Shown here: positions 1 to 10,800 of the stretch, in pieces
How positions within the stretch are numbered: the first letter of the stretch is position 1
How the letters are laid out: every line of letters starts with the position of its first letter
Source: Anaeramoeba flamelloides
Lineage: Eukaryota > Metamonada > Anaeramoebidae
DNA length: 64,000 nucleotides
Direction: 5' to 3'
Assembly: GCA_027625915.1 (NCBI GenBank)
Contig: JANTQA010000026.1
Coordinates: 2,046,001 to 2,110,000 of the forward strand
The notes under the pieces: generated by a model
What the model was told of the DNA's origin: nothing
The model's database searches: none
What the model saw: only the letters and a program-made list of their open reading frames with translations
Program-made: the position numbers and the translations under genes

Positions 1-35
1 AAAAATACCGTTCATTAAAATTGTGCTATACGAGC

Positions 36-470
36 CAAACAGTCTGTATAAGAGATCACTTTACCAAATCATTTTTCTCTAACGTTCAGAGTTCAATCAC
101 CCTATTTAAGATCTAACTCAACCAAATTTACATAAACTCCACCAAAATCCACAACCACCAAATCTTTCAGTTTGATTAAATACATACAAAACAATAAATA
201 TACTTAGGTTATCTGAAAAACTGTTTTATAGCTCTCTAAATGTTCAAAATGATTTCAAAAGTTTTCAAGTTTTTTTGAAAAAGGATGAAAAAAATTTCAC
301 TTTATTGTCAATTTTTATTATAGTCATTTGCCTTAAACTCTTCCTTGTAATTGGTCAACTTTATTTATTTATTTGGTTCTTTTTTTGTGATATGTGTTGG
401 GTGAGATAAAAATCCCAAATGAAGTCCCCTTTTAAAATGTAAAAAAAAAGTCAAAAGTTTTTTTTTTTAT
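36..470 (+). repeat. Direct repeat, copy 1 (partner 2545-2960)
   Basis: Shares a collinear series of blocks with 2545-2960: AGAGATCA near the start, ACCAAAATCCAC, TTTTTCAAGTTTTTTT, TCAATTTTTATTATAG or its variant, then TTATTTATTTGGTTCTTTTT and GTTGAGATAAGAATCC-like text. The copies are diverged, with many substitutions and small gaps. The nature of the unit is unknown; spacing is about 2.5 kb. Confidence 0.6.
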
Positions 471-1580
471 TATTTAAGGCAAGGGTTTTTAATCCCTCTT
501 ATTTGCCTGAATTCCTAAATAAAAATTTGGGAATTTTATTAAAGACTCAAAAACAAGTTTATTACCCACTAAGACAAATATACAGATTGAACCCTTTTTT
601 ATAATAATATTTGAAAATATTATTATTTTTTAATATATTTAATATATTAATTTTTTTTCATTCAGATATCAAGATTTTATGATTATTTTCATAGGCGGGG
701 TAGTTCCATAGAAAAAAAATCATTACTATTATTTTCCAATTAAAAAAAGAGAATTTTTAGTTCACTTTCCAAAATATTTTTCTGGTTTATAAGTTGAAAA
801 AAACCTAAAGATCTTTACAATATCTTTTAGAAATGATATTTTTAGACAATAAATAATATTTTCTGAGTTAACTCCAAGAAGAAATTTTTTACCTTGCTAA
901 ATTTATTGTTGCCATAATCATTAATACTAATTTTGGAAATTGAAATAAAAATTTTCATTTATTAATTAGAAAAGAACAGTAGTTAAAATTTAATTCCATT
1001 AAAATTCTACAAGAACATCAGTCAAATCATTGGAAAATCAATTTTATTTTAAAAAGGTTTAATAACGATAGCTCAGAGGATCTCTAATAATATCAATTCT
1101 AGTTGGTTGTATAGATTTTTTGTTTTTTTATTCACTTAGAAAAAAAAATATTTTGGGATCTTTTATAAAACAAATATTACTGTTTGGGAAAAAAAAAGGG
1201 TATATTATTAAATTTCAAATTTGGTCAAATTTCAAAATTGGTCAAATTGAAATTTTTCATATTTTGGAAGAGTTTCTTGATTATTATCATTGATATGAAA
1301 GTTTTTAATGTTTTTATTATAGTTGTGGGGGGAAGAAGCAAAACGATTATTTCGAAATTAGTAGTATTTTATTACTAAATGGTAGAAAATCCAAAATTTT
1401 GAAATCATCAATAATAAATATTTTTAAAAATTTGTTCGAAATCCAATTTTAACCAAAAAGTTAAATGTAAATTTTTTTCCCCTTAAAACAAGTTACAAAA
1501 GTCTAATTGGTCAGTTAATAATGTTTTTTTCAAAATCCTTCCCAAAATTTTCTCTACCAGACCATTCCAACACCAAAAAC

Positions 1581-1626
1581 CTACTCTAACCTACCCTAAC
1601 ATAACTTAACATACCCTAACCTGCCC
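1581..1626 (+). repeat. Telomere-like degenerate decamer run
   Basis: Four to five consecutive 10-bp units resembling CTACCCTAAC (variants CTACTCTAAC, ATAACTTAAC, ATACCCTAAC). This is a C-rich strand of CCCTAA character in an otherwise A/T-dominated spacer. It could be an interstitial telomere-like tract or a chance micro-satellite. Confidence 0.5.
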
Positions 1627-1639
1627 GTAAAAATGATTA

Positions 1640-2115
1640 AATACCTACAGTCAATATATTTAAATGGCATTAACTTTTTTTAATAAAATGAGAATTTGAA
1701 CAATTTTGAAAATTAATAATTTTCCCAAAAAAAAGATTCAATACGATTTTTAATTGGGAACACTAATAGAAACGAAAAACCAAAAGAAAAAAAATATACA
1801 AGAAGAAAATAATTAACATCAAATAATAACCCATTATATTATTTTCAATCAACCAAATAAATACAAATTTTGATCTATCATTTTGATTATTGAAATCAAA
1901 AAGCGGTTTTGAAGATCTCAAAAATAATCAATTTTTTAAACAAATTTTTAATAATTGATTAATCAAAAGAAATAACTCAGACCAAAATAAAGTCTTAAAA
2001 AAACTGTTATTGTGTCGAATCCTTCATTTTTTCTTTATTTATATATTTATTCTTTTACTAATTGATCTTCCTTTTCATTTTCAGGTTTAATTTATGTTGA
2101 CTATTAAAAAATTTT
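1640..2115 (+). repeat. Dispersed repeat, left copy (partner 61590-62000)
   Basis: Matches 61590-62000 in the same orientation over several hundred bases. Shared blocks include CAAATAATAACCCATTATAT, AAAATAATCAATTTTTTAAA-type text, AACTGTTATTGTG, and TTTTCAGGTT near the end. The copies are about 60 kb apart and diverged. No coding capacity or terminal inverted repeats recognised. Confidence 0.65.
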
Positions 2116-2544
2116 TTTCACTTTTTTTCAATAAAAGTTTTGAGTTTTGTGCTTGAACGGTTTTATTTATACTTTGCAGAATATCATGAATTATTGTTAA
2201 AGCATTTTTTCTGTTTGAAAATAAAACTATCCTTGAAAATTTCTTATTTCGTCAACTGTTAATAAACCAAAACATTATTTAAAAATTGTCAAAAACAAAA
2301 CTTAAAAGTCTCAAAAAAATAATTGAAGTCAACAATATATATTGAAAAAAATGTACAGCTTGTTAAATAACCCATACCCACTTTTTTTATTTCTTTTTTT
2401 GACAATTATATGTATTGTTTTTGTAAATAAATGTTGTTTTTTTTTATTAAATGTTTTCTTATTTTCATTAGTTGTGGTTTTTTGTTTTTATTTTGTTTTT
2501 AATAAAAAATACAGTTTAGTATAACTATACTTCCAAATTAAACA

Positions 2545-2960
2545 ATATTTACAAGAGATCATATTATCAAAGCGTTTTTTCTACAACATTCATGAAAAAT
2601 ATACACATAAAAGAGATCTAATTGAACCAAATTTAATCATAATAATACCAAAATCCACGACAACTTACTCTTTCAATTTGGAGAAAAAAAAAATCAATAA
2701 AAAGGATTAAAAGAGTTTCTTAATACCATTCTTTGCTGGTATCTCCAGATTAACAAAAAAGATATATAAATTTTTCAAGTTTTTTTTTTGAAAAATAAAT
2801 GAAAAAAAAAATTAATATCATTTTCCTTTTTTTCTTTAGTCAATTGTCTTTAAGATCATATCTTGTAATGGATGAATTTATTTATTTGATTCTTTTTCTT
2901 CTTTTGGTTGAGATAAGAATCCTCAGTGAAGAAATATTTCATAAGGAATCAAAAGTGAAT
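2545..2960 (+). repeat. Direct repeat, copy 2 (partner 36-470)
   Basis: Second copy of the unit at 36-470, recognisable by the same ordered blocks. It contains a short ATG-initiated hydrophobic frame that the other copy does not keep open. Confidence 0.6.
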
Positions 2961-4084
2961 TTACAGATATTTTTTCTGATTAAAATTTGACAAGAACATG
3001 TCAAATGACGAAATTATTTAAAAATCAATTCCTTTTCAAAAATCTTCATAATGAGAGCAAAATAAATCTAAAAAGATCAATTTTCATGTATTATATTAAG
3101 GTCTTTCAATTTTCAATCAATTACAATATTAAATAATGCTTAGGACTAATTAGAAAAAAATGTCTTAGGAAATGGAGAATGACAATATTATTGTCAAGAC
3201 ATACTTCATCGTTAAAAATAAAGATACTTTAAAAAATTTCATTTCAAAACAGAGAAAAAAAAATATATATATCAAAAAATCTGTAAAACAACACATAGAA
3301 AAAAAATTTTTTTGTAAAAACCACAGTAAAAGTTGTAAAAAAAATAATTTAAGTCAACACAGGCTATTGAACAAACTTTAATTTAGTTGATTTAAAATCA
3401 AGAGTAAAAAATAAATATAAAAATTAAAAGGTCAACTCTTAAAAAAGAATCCAGGCAATGATTAAAGCTCATTTTTTACTCAAAAATAAAGTTTTTAAAT
3501 ATTAAAATAAAATTTTAATTGGAATTCTGAATTGATAAAATTACTTTTTATTTTGTCGTTTTAAGGAGCAAGAGTAAAAACAGAAAAATTAAACTTTTCA
3601 ATTTAACCGATCATTTTTCATTAAGAAAAAGTTTGGATGATACTCTTTTTTTCTTTTCGGAAAATTTCTCTTTCCTAACAGATTTACTATTTACTCAATG
3701 AAAATATCATAAAAAAAATCCATCAAAAAAGAGAGATCACAAATTACAAGTTTTTACTTTGATTAAACTTAATAAACAGAAAAAAAATAAAAATGAATTA
3801 AAAATGTTTTCCGGTGTAATTTTTAAATAGCAGAAAAATAATATATGTAAAATTTGGATTATTATAACTCGGAAATGGGAAGAAACAGTTGGTGAAAAAT
3901 TGAAACCATATTATCGTATTAGTTATTATGAATCATAATTAAATATTGATTCTTGAATTTTTATATATTTCTCTAATTCAATTTTATTCCAAAGATTTTT
4001 ATTAATTTAAGAAATTATTATTTGCCCCTTTCAAAAGAAATCTGGCAAAATTTTATATAAAAATACAAATAAAAGAGTACTTAG

Positions 4085-4770
4085 ATCTAGTGCTGTTTTA
4101 GCGAATTTGAAAAAATAAGATGATTATAATTCTCGATAGGTGATATTTTTTAATATCGCCCTGATAGAATTACAATCAGCTTATTTTGAGAAAAAAACAA
4201 AATTGCAAAAGTTATTATTTAAAAAGGTACAGTTAATACTAATAATAAGGATAAAATTCAAAACTTACAAATATAGTTATAATTTTCTTTTATAAAAATA
4301 AATAAAAAAAAATGCAAAAAATACTAATAATTTTTTTTTTTGATTTTGATAATTTTTTAATCATCTAGAATTTCCAAAAATCAACTTTCAAGTACCAAAA
4401 TCAAACAAATTAATCAATTGATCTAGAAATTTTAAACAAGAATTTTTTAATTTTTATTTTTTGTTAAAAACATTCAAATTGGATGAGTCAGATGATTAAA
4501 AGACTCTTTTAATTTTCACTTTTTTCGAAAATTAGTAAAAGCTATTATAATTGATCTAAATAAAATTTACTATTTTGGTTTATCTCACAACCCTTCTAAT
4601 TGTAATCATTAGAAAATCTCACCATCATCCTAAAAAGTTATTTTGAATAACAAAAAATAACAATTCACGATTTGAAAATAGCCAAAATTGAAAGAGTACG
4701 CAAGTTACAAGAAGTTAATCTAAAGTACAAGCTTATTAAATCATATTTGTAGATATGCTTTTTTTGTCAT
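4085..4770 (+). repeat. Dispersed repeat K, copy 1 (inverted partner 28430-29150)
   Basis: The stretch 4100-4660 matches the reverse complement of about 28590-29150, including GATTATAATTCTC near one end and AGACTCTTTTAATTTTCACT in the middle. A second block (4640-4760, with CAAAATTGAAAGAGTA) matches 28440-28560 in direct orientation. The two loci therefore carry the blocks in different arrangement, as expected for an element with related inverted ends or a rearranged copy. Confidence 0.6.
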
Positions 4771-4779
4771 TTTTTTAGC

Positions 4780-5151
4780 CTAGCCCATAAGAAAATGATA
4801 ATTCAATAAAATTTTAATACCGAGAATTTCTTTTTGAAATATAACCAAATTTTTACAATTCCAACAATTTTTAACTTGGAAAGATCCTCCCAAAAATTGA
4901 TTTTCCATTTTCATAATTTCAATTTCAAATGTATAAACATAAAAAAATTTCCCAATTTGTTCAAAGTATTTTTTACAATTACTTTTACAAGTTTGATATG
5001 ATTTTAAATCTGAACTTATAATTGTAATCTCCTTAAGCCATTTTTTGCAATTATTTTTTTTGTTATTTTCAATTTTCCTTTTTTTTAAAATTTCAATCAA
5101 AAATCTATCCGATGAAATAATTTTTTTTATTTGTGGTGTTTTTGACTTCAT
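4780..5151 (-). CDS. Hypothetical small Cys/Lys-rich protein
   Basis: An ATG-initiated frame of 123 codons, long for DNA this AT-rich, where chance stops are frequent. The product is lysine/isoleucine-rich with five cysteines (about residues 35, 56, 60, 96 and 99), the last four as CxxxC and CxxC pairs that could bind a metal. No signal peptide or membrane segment is obvious. It lies between repeat K and a foldback MITE with no flanking gene on the same strand, so it may be a lone small gene, an exon of a larger gene, or a remnant. The family is not recognised. Confidence 0.35.
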   Translation of the reverse strand: MKSKTPQIKKIISSDRFLIEILKKRKIENNKKNNCKKWLKEITIISSDLKSYQTCKSNCKKYFEQIGKFFYVYTFEIEIMKMENQFLGGSFQVKNCWNCKNLVIFQKEILGIKILLNYHFLMG

Positions 5152-5326
5152 GATTAGTAATTTTCTGGTAAATTTTCTTCAGAACGAAAATTCTTTATGA
5201 GAAGAAAAAAAAATATAACACAATAACCAAACACCCCAAAGGGTTGGAAATTAATCATTAACTTAGATGAAAATATATTATTTTATTATATATTTCTGAT
5301 AATTTAATGTTAACCGAGAATACTTA

Positions 5327-5519
5327 CAGTCAGTTTCACTTTTAAGGTACAAACGTTCAACTAAATTTAAGACAATATAAATCTCAATTTACGCACAAAA
5401 TTTTGGATTCTATTAAACTAATTTGTAAAAAAAAAATTACAAATTTTGTACCTTAATTTGAGATTTTTTTGTGCTTTAAATTTGGTTGAAAGTTTGTGCC
5501 TTAAAAGTGAAACTGACTG
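5327..5519. mobile_element. Foldback MITE, family 1, copy 1
   Basis: Starts CAGTCAGTTTCACTTTTAAG and ends with its inverted complement (CTTAAAAGTGAAACTGACTG-like). The TA dinucleotide at 5325-5326 is repeated at 5520-5521. The two arms are nearly complementary over the whole ~193 bp, so it folds almost completely. TA duplication and full-length palindromy fit a Tc1/mariner-type non-autonomous element; that assignment is inference. Confidence 0.9.
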
Positions 5520-6599
5520 TAAATATCACTCCTATTTTTAAATTCATTCAAATATTTTAAATTGATATAAATGATTTTGATTTTAAAATTTTCTTTCAAA
5601 ATTAGATTTTCTTTTTCAGATATTTTCTCTAATTCATTTTTAAAAATGTACTTTTGTAAATTTCTGAATTTACCAAAAGGTTAAAATTGACAGATTGTAA
5701 TATTTAATCAAAAAACTAATTATAAAGGTTATTTTTTGCTCAGTAATTTATTTAATATTCTGTAAAATGAGAGGATATTTTTGACTTCTTACAAATATTT
5801 TTAATTGATCAGAAAAAGGGTTCTTTATTCTTTTTTGAAAATTTCTGAGTTTTAGGTTTGAAAGTTATTTTGTTAATACAATTTTTTTTACTTATATTCG
5901 AAAAATATTTCAATTTAAGTTGGTACCAATGAAAAATTAACTTTATAAAACTGTTTTTAAATTTTTTGTTGAATGAAGCTTCTGTTCGGTTCTTTTTTTA
6001 AGTTTGCACTAACCTGAAAAAAAAAAATTAACTTTTTAATAATAAAAACTTGAAAGAAGTTATAATATTATCTCGAAAGTAAAAAATAAATAGAGTTGAA
6101 ATAATTAAGTTTTATTCTTTTAATTGATTTTATTCTGAATTTTAAAAAAATATAATTAAAAATTTTATATCTTATTTTTACTTGTGAAATTTTGTTGATC
6201 ATTTTGTATAAAGATTAAGAAAGAATTTTTGGGCTTCAATGTAAAAAAATATATAAAAATCGTTTTTATGAAAATTTCTGGTATTTGAATAATAAATTGG
6301 AAAAAAATTGCACTTTATTTACTTTTTATTTTGATCAAATACAGTGATCAAAATAATATGTGCACAACATCAAAATATGTATTTCAAAATATAATTGATA
6401 CTTTATTTTCTAATTGTTCCAAAGTAAAAACCAATTCACTGTCCAGTAAATACCCAATTTCAAATCAGTTATGAAAGTAAACTCTTGGGTATTTTTTCTA
6501 AATTTTAAATTATAAAAAAAACTTTTTCAAATTATTTCATATTTTTCCAATTTTTTTTTGATTTGAGATTTTTATTTTTAAGGGGATAGTATCTTTTTA

Positions 6600-6885
6600 T
6601 TTCTTTTTTTGCTAATTACTAAATAAGAACTCCTTATCTAGAAATAGATTTAATATCGAAAATAAACAGTAGTTTTCAAATCTAAATAATTGGCAAAATA
6701 TTTTATCTTTCTCTATTAAATTTAGGTAAAAAAATTTAATAGAGATTAGTCCCTTACTGTTTACAATACCTGAAAATTGAAAAAAAATTATATCTTGCAT
6801 TTGGTGTGGCGGGGTGTTATGTTGGTTCTTTGCTCTTTGATCATGGGTTTTGGTATGGATTTTAATAGTAGTTCATAAAGCACAA
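6600..6885. mobile_element. Partial long-TIR element next to a small MITE
   Basis: From 6759 the sequence matches the left arm of the element at 8719-9332 (GTTTACAATACCTGAAAATT, then the GGTGTGGCGGGGTGTTATGT block), but no right arm follows, so this is a solo arm. Immediately left, about 6612-6756 matches the reverse complement of the small MITE at 8544-8716, including TTAATAGAGATTAGTCCCTT. Confidence 0.75.
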
Positions 6886-7365
6886 TTTTTAAAATTTTTT
6901 TTAAAATTTTAACCATATTTTTTGAGATAAATTTACCAATTTGATCCTTAATTTTTATATTTCTTTTTAAATAATAGAACTTTAAGAAACCAATACCATA
7001 CTTAAGGAGGATTTATTGTCAGTTTATTTGTTCGATTGATATATAGGTCTTCTATAACAAAAAACTACTTTATTAATTTTGAAACACGGTTTAAACTTAT
7101 CTCAACATTACTTTGACCACATTAGAACACTTAAAGAAACTGATCAAAATCCGTTCTTTTGATTTATTGGTTTGATCCTTTTTTATGATAGAGATAGGTA
7201 TATTTGATCACGAACTTTGAAGACTAATCCAAAGCAGACTTCATTACAGGTATTTAAATGCTCAATAGGAATAATTTTCACCTTGTTTTTCAATTACCTT
7301 ATAGAGATAAAAGCCACAAACCTTAGCCTACTTCTTTGAGAACTGTACTTACAAAAAGATATATA

Positions 7366-7562
7366 CAGACAGTTTCACTTTTAAGGCACAAACTTTCAAC
7401 GAAATTTAAAGCACAAAAAAAATCTCAAATTAAAGCACAAAATTCAAATTCTTCGTAAAATAAATTGTAAAAAAAAAAAATACCAAATTTTGTGCCTTAA
7501 TTTGAGATTTATATTGTCTTAAATTTAGTTGAAAGTTTGTGCCTTAAAAGTGAAACTGACTG
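7366..7562. mobile_element. Foldback MITE, family 1, copy 2
   Basis: Begins CAGACAGTTTCACTTTTAAG and ends GTGAAACTGACTG, with TA at 7364-7365 and 7563-7564. Same ~195-bp palindromic structure as copy 1, with an A-rich centre. It lies about 290 bp upstream of the UBE2T-like start codon. Confidence 0.92.
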
Positions 7563-7851
7563 TATGGAAAATGAAGTCAATTTTTTCCTGTTTATCATTC
7601 AAATACCAGTATTGAAAAAAAGAGAATTAGAAGAATTTATATCCTTTTTAACTTTCAAATACTAGTTTTCATTGATAATTTTTAAAGAAGAAGAGTTAGT
7701 TGGGATTCGGTAAAACTGAAACAGACCACAAAATAAGTTTTTATAATTTTAAGTTTTATCAATAAGGGTTAACAAAATGTTATTTAATCGTAAGGTTTTT
7801 CAACAAGTTTCATTTTTTAAAGAATTTGCTTTTTGAGAACAAACCAAAATT

Positions 7852-10800
7852 ATGAATACTGCATGTATACAAAGAATTTCAAAGGAATTAAAAATGCTAT
7901 CACTTGAACCACCTGAAGGAATAAGTGTTTGGGTTATTGGAAGTGAAGTTACCCAACTTGAAGCATGTTAGTATTGAAAAATGTTTTTTCTGTTTAATCA
8001 AAAGAAATTTCAAGATCTTTTACTCTTCTATAAACAAAAACTCAAATCAAAAAAAAAAAAAAAAAAATAGCAATCAAAGGACCAAAAGGAACGAGCTACG
8101 AAGATGGGCAATTTAAATTAACAATTCAAATTCCGAACCGTTATCCATTTGAGCCACCAAAAATTAAATTTTTAACCAAAATTTATCACCCAAATATTGA
8201 TAGCTCTGGGAGGATCTGTCTTGACACTTTAAAATTACCACCCATGGGGGGTTGGAAACCTGTGATTTCCTTAGGATCAATTCTTCAAATGATTCGTTTG
8301 TTACTTGAAGAACCAAATCCACACGATGGGCTAATGGCAGGCATTGTATGAAAACTTTCTTTTTAATTTTTTCTTTTCACTTTTCACAATTTCCTTGGAA
8401 CAAAAACATGAAAGCAAGAAAAGGACACCATTTTAGGCTTTTTTTTTTTTTGGAAAAAAGATCGATCCTTTTCAAGAAAAAAAACAGGCAGTTTAAAGTA
8501 AACAGAATTTTTTACAAAAATCAATTTCAGATTTTTCAATTTAAGGGACTAATCTCTATTAAATTCTTTTACCCAAATTTAATCTAGATTGAGAAAATTA
8601 TTTGCAAATTACTTAGATTTGAAAGACCCTGTTTATTTTCAATATTAAACATATTTCTAGATAAGGAATCCTTATTTTGAAATTGGTCAAAAAAAAAATA
8701 ATAGAGACTAATCCCTGAAGGTTTACAATACCTGAAAATTGAAAAAAGATTATATCTTACATTTGGTGTGGCGGTGTGTTATGTTGGTTCTTTGCTTTTC
8801 GATCTTGGGTTTGGTATGGGTTTTAATAATGGTTCAAAAATGGTAATTTTTGACAATTATTTCTTTTTTTTTTTCCGAAATCCGAAATTTATGGGTCTAA
8901 GACTAATAAGCTGTAAGGGAAGTCAATAAAAAAAATTGTGATTTTAGGGTTGTAAATTGAAATTTTCATTTAGGTTTGGTTTTATTTGTTATGTTTTTGA
9001 ATTTTTTTTTTTTGTTTTATTTGAAGCTTTTAAAAAAATTTATTTTTTTTTTATTTTTTTAGGTAATTGAGTAAAACTGACCATCAATATTTTCAATTGA
9101 CAACCCAAAAATCAAAATTAAATATCTTAATACCTACCCGTCTATTCCTTTACACTCTTCAAATCCAGATTTCGGAAAAAAAAAAAGAAGCAATTGTCAA
9201 AAATTACCATTTTTGAACTACTATTAAAATTCATACCAAGTCCAAGATCGAAAAGCAAAGAACCAACATAACACACCACCACACTAAATGCAGGATATAA
9301 TCTTTTTTCAATTTACAGGTATTGTAAACCTTGTGGATGGGCGTTCCAAAGGAATTCTTCAGATAAACTGCAAATACTATCCTTTTATTTTAGTTAAGGG
9401 TCTGAAAATCTTTAGTATTCAATTGCAACTAATGATTAAATCTGATTAATAATCCACCTTTTAAATTATTCTAGATATATAAAAACCTGATATTTAAAAA
9501 ATTATAAAAAATAAAAAGAAAAACTAAAAAAAAGCGATTCACAATTTTAGAAATGAGCATTTTCAACTTATTTATTACTAAACTTTCACTGAAAAAAGTT
9601 TAACAGAACGATTTTTTTGCTGGTAATGATTTTCATTTTTAAAGTACTTACATAGTCTCAATTTTTTTAAGTTTATTTGTATTTTCGAAGATCTTTTATT
9701 TTTCACTTCACTAGTATGAAAAAATAAAATTGAAAATTTCAAGTTTACAAAACTATAACTTCAATTACCATTTCATCATTGTTAATTGAGTTTATTCACA
9801 ATATAACCAACATTTCAGTTCTTAAAAATCTTGAGGTTGTTGTATTTATTGTTTTTAAAAGTACTACGGGTTTTAAAAGTCTTTAGTCTAGAAAAAAGGT
9901 ATATTTTGGGGTAAAAAATTTTTCAATGGGTGTGACAATGGACTTTCTTTAAATTCAACTTTCGGATATTTTTTTGAAGAGATAATAACTAATAGTTTTG
10001 AAAACACTCTACTCATCTAAAAAAACTCAAACACAGAAAAAAAATAACTGATGATAAATATTCTGTGTCGGTATAGTGCCGTAGAGTGCCTAGGTTTTCT
10101 TGAGGTTTTCTGTTTTATCTGTGAAGTGTTCCAGGTTTTTTTTGAGGTTTTCTATTTTATTTCGAAAATCTATTGATTTTCGTTAGGTTTTTTTTGAGTT
10201 TTCTATTTATTTGTGAAGTGTTCTAGGTTTTCCAGAATTAAAAAGAATTGAGTAAAATCTATATGATTTTACTCAATTCTTTTGAATTTTGGAAAACCTA
10301 ACGGAAAATCAAAGAAAAAATATTTTTTCCAATTTAAAACAACAAATAATTCTTTAATAGTCGAAATGATTGATTCCGTATTTGAATGATATTCATCAGA
10401 TTTAAAATACTTTTAAAATATAAAAAAATGACATCTTAAATGTGAAGAAAAAATTATCCTAATTTTTTGCTATAAAATTTAAAAAAAATATTAATACAAC
10501 CTGTAAAATTGAATTTTTCAACTTTAATTGTAAAATATCTTTAAAAATATTTTTTGATCAAAAGATCTTTTATTAACCAATGGTCTTATTATAATTGAAG
10601 TTATTAAAAAGTGTAAAATCAGCTAATGTTAAATTTTTTTTTGAAAAAATTTTTTCATGATCGTGTTGGTTTCTTTCAAAAAAAAAACGGTATCGAGAGT
10701 TGAAAAAAGAAAAGTAAGAAAAAATTTCACAAAACTACAAAAAAAAAAGAAAAAGAAAGCTAAAAAAAGGATCAAAAGAAAAAAAATAAAAATTTGAAAA

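Larger units (their letters stand above)
1..4779. other. Gene-poor, repeat-bearing AT-rich region
   Basis: No convincing coding region is seen. Open frames here are under 70 codons, and several begin at non-ATG codons or lie inside repeated segments. A 63-codon hydrophobic frame at 2799-2990 lies in one copy of a direct repeat whose other copy (from about 290) is interrupted by stops, so it is not conserved as protein. The region holds a direct-repeat pair, a telomere-like decamer run, one copy of a family that recurs near the right end of the window, and a repeat at 4085-4770. Confidence 0.6.
5152..7851. other. Intergenic spacer upstream of the UBE2T-like gene
   Basis: No supported gene. 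It contains two copies of the TA-flanked foldback MITE (5327-5519 and 7366-7562) and a partial copy of the long-inverted-repeat element with its neighbouring MITE (6600-6885). The remainder is unstructured A/T-rich sequence as far as can be read. Confidence 0.6.

Noticed and set aside
2342-2990. Short hydrophobic frames resembling signal or membrane peptides
   Set aside because: Poly-T DNA gives Phe/Leu-rich translations by chance, and the duplicate copy of the region has stops.
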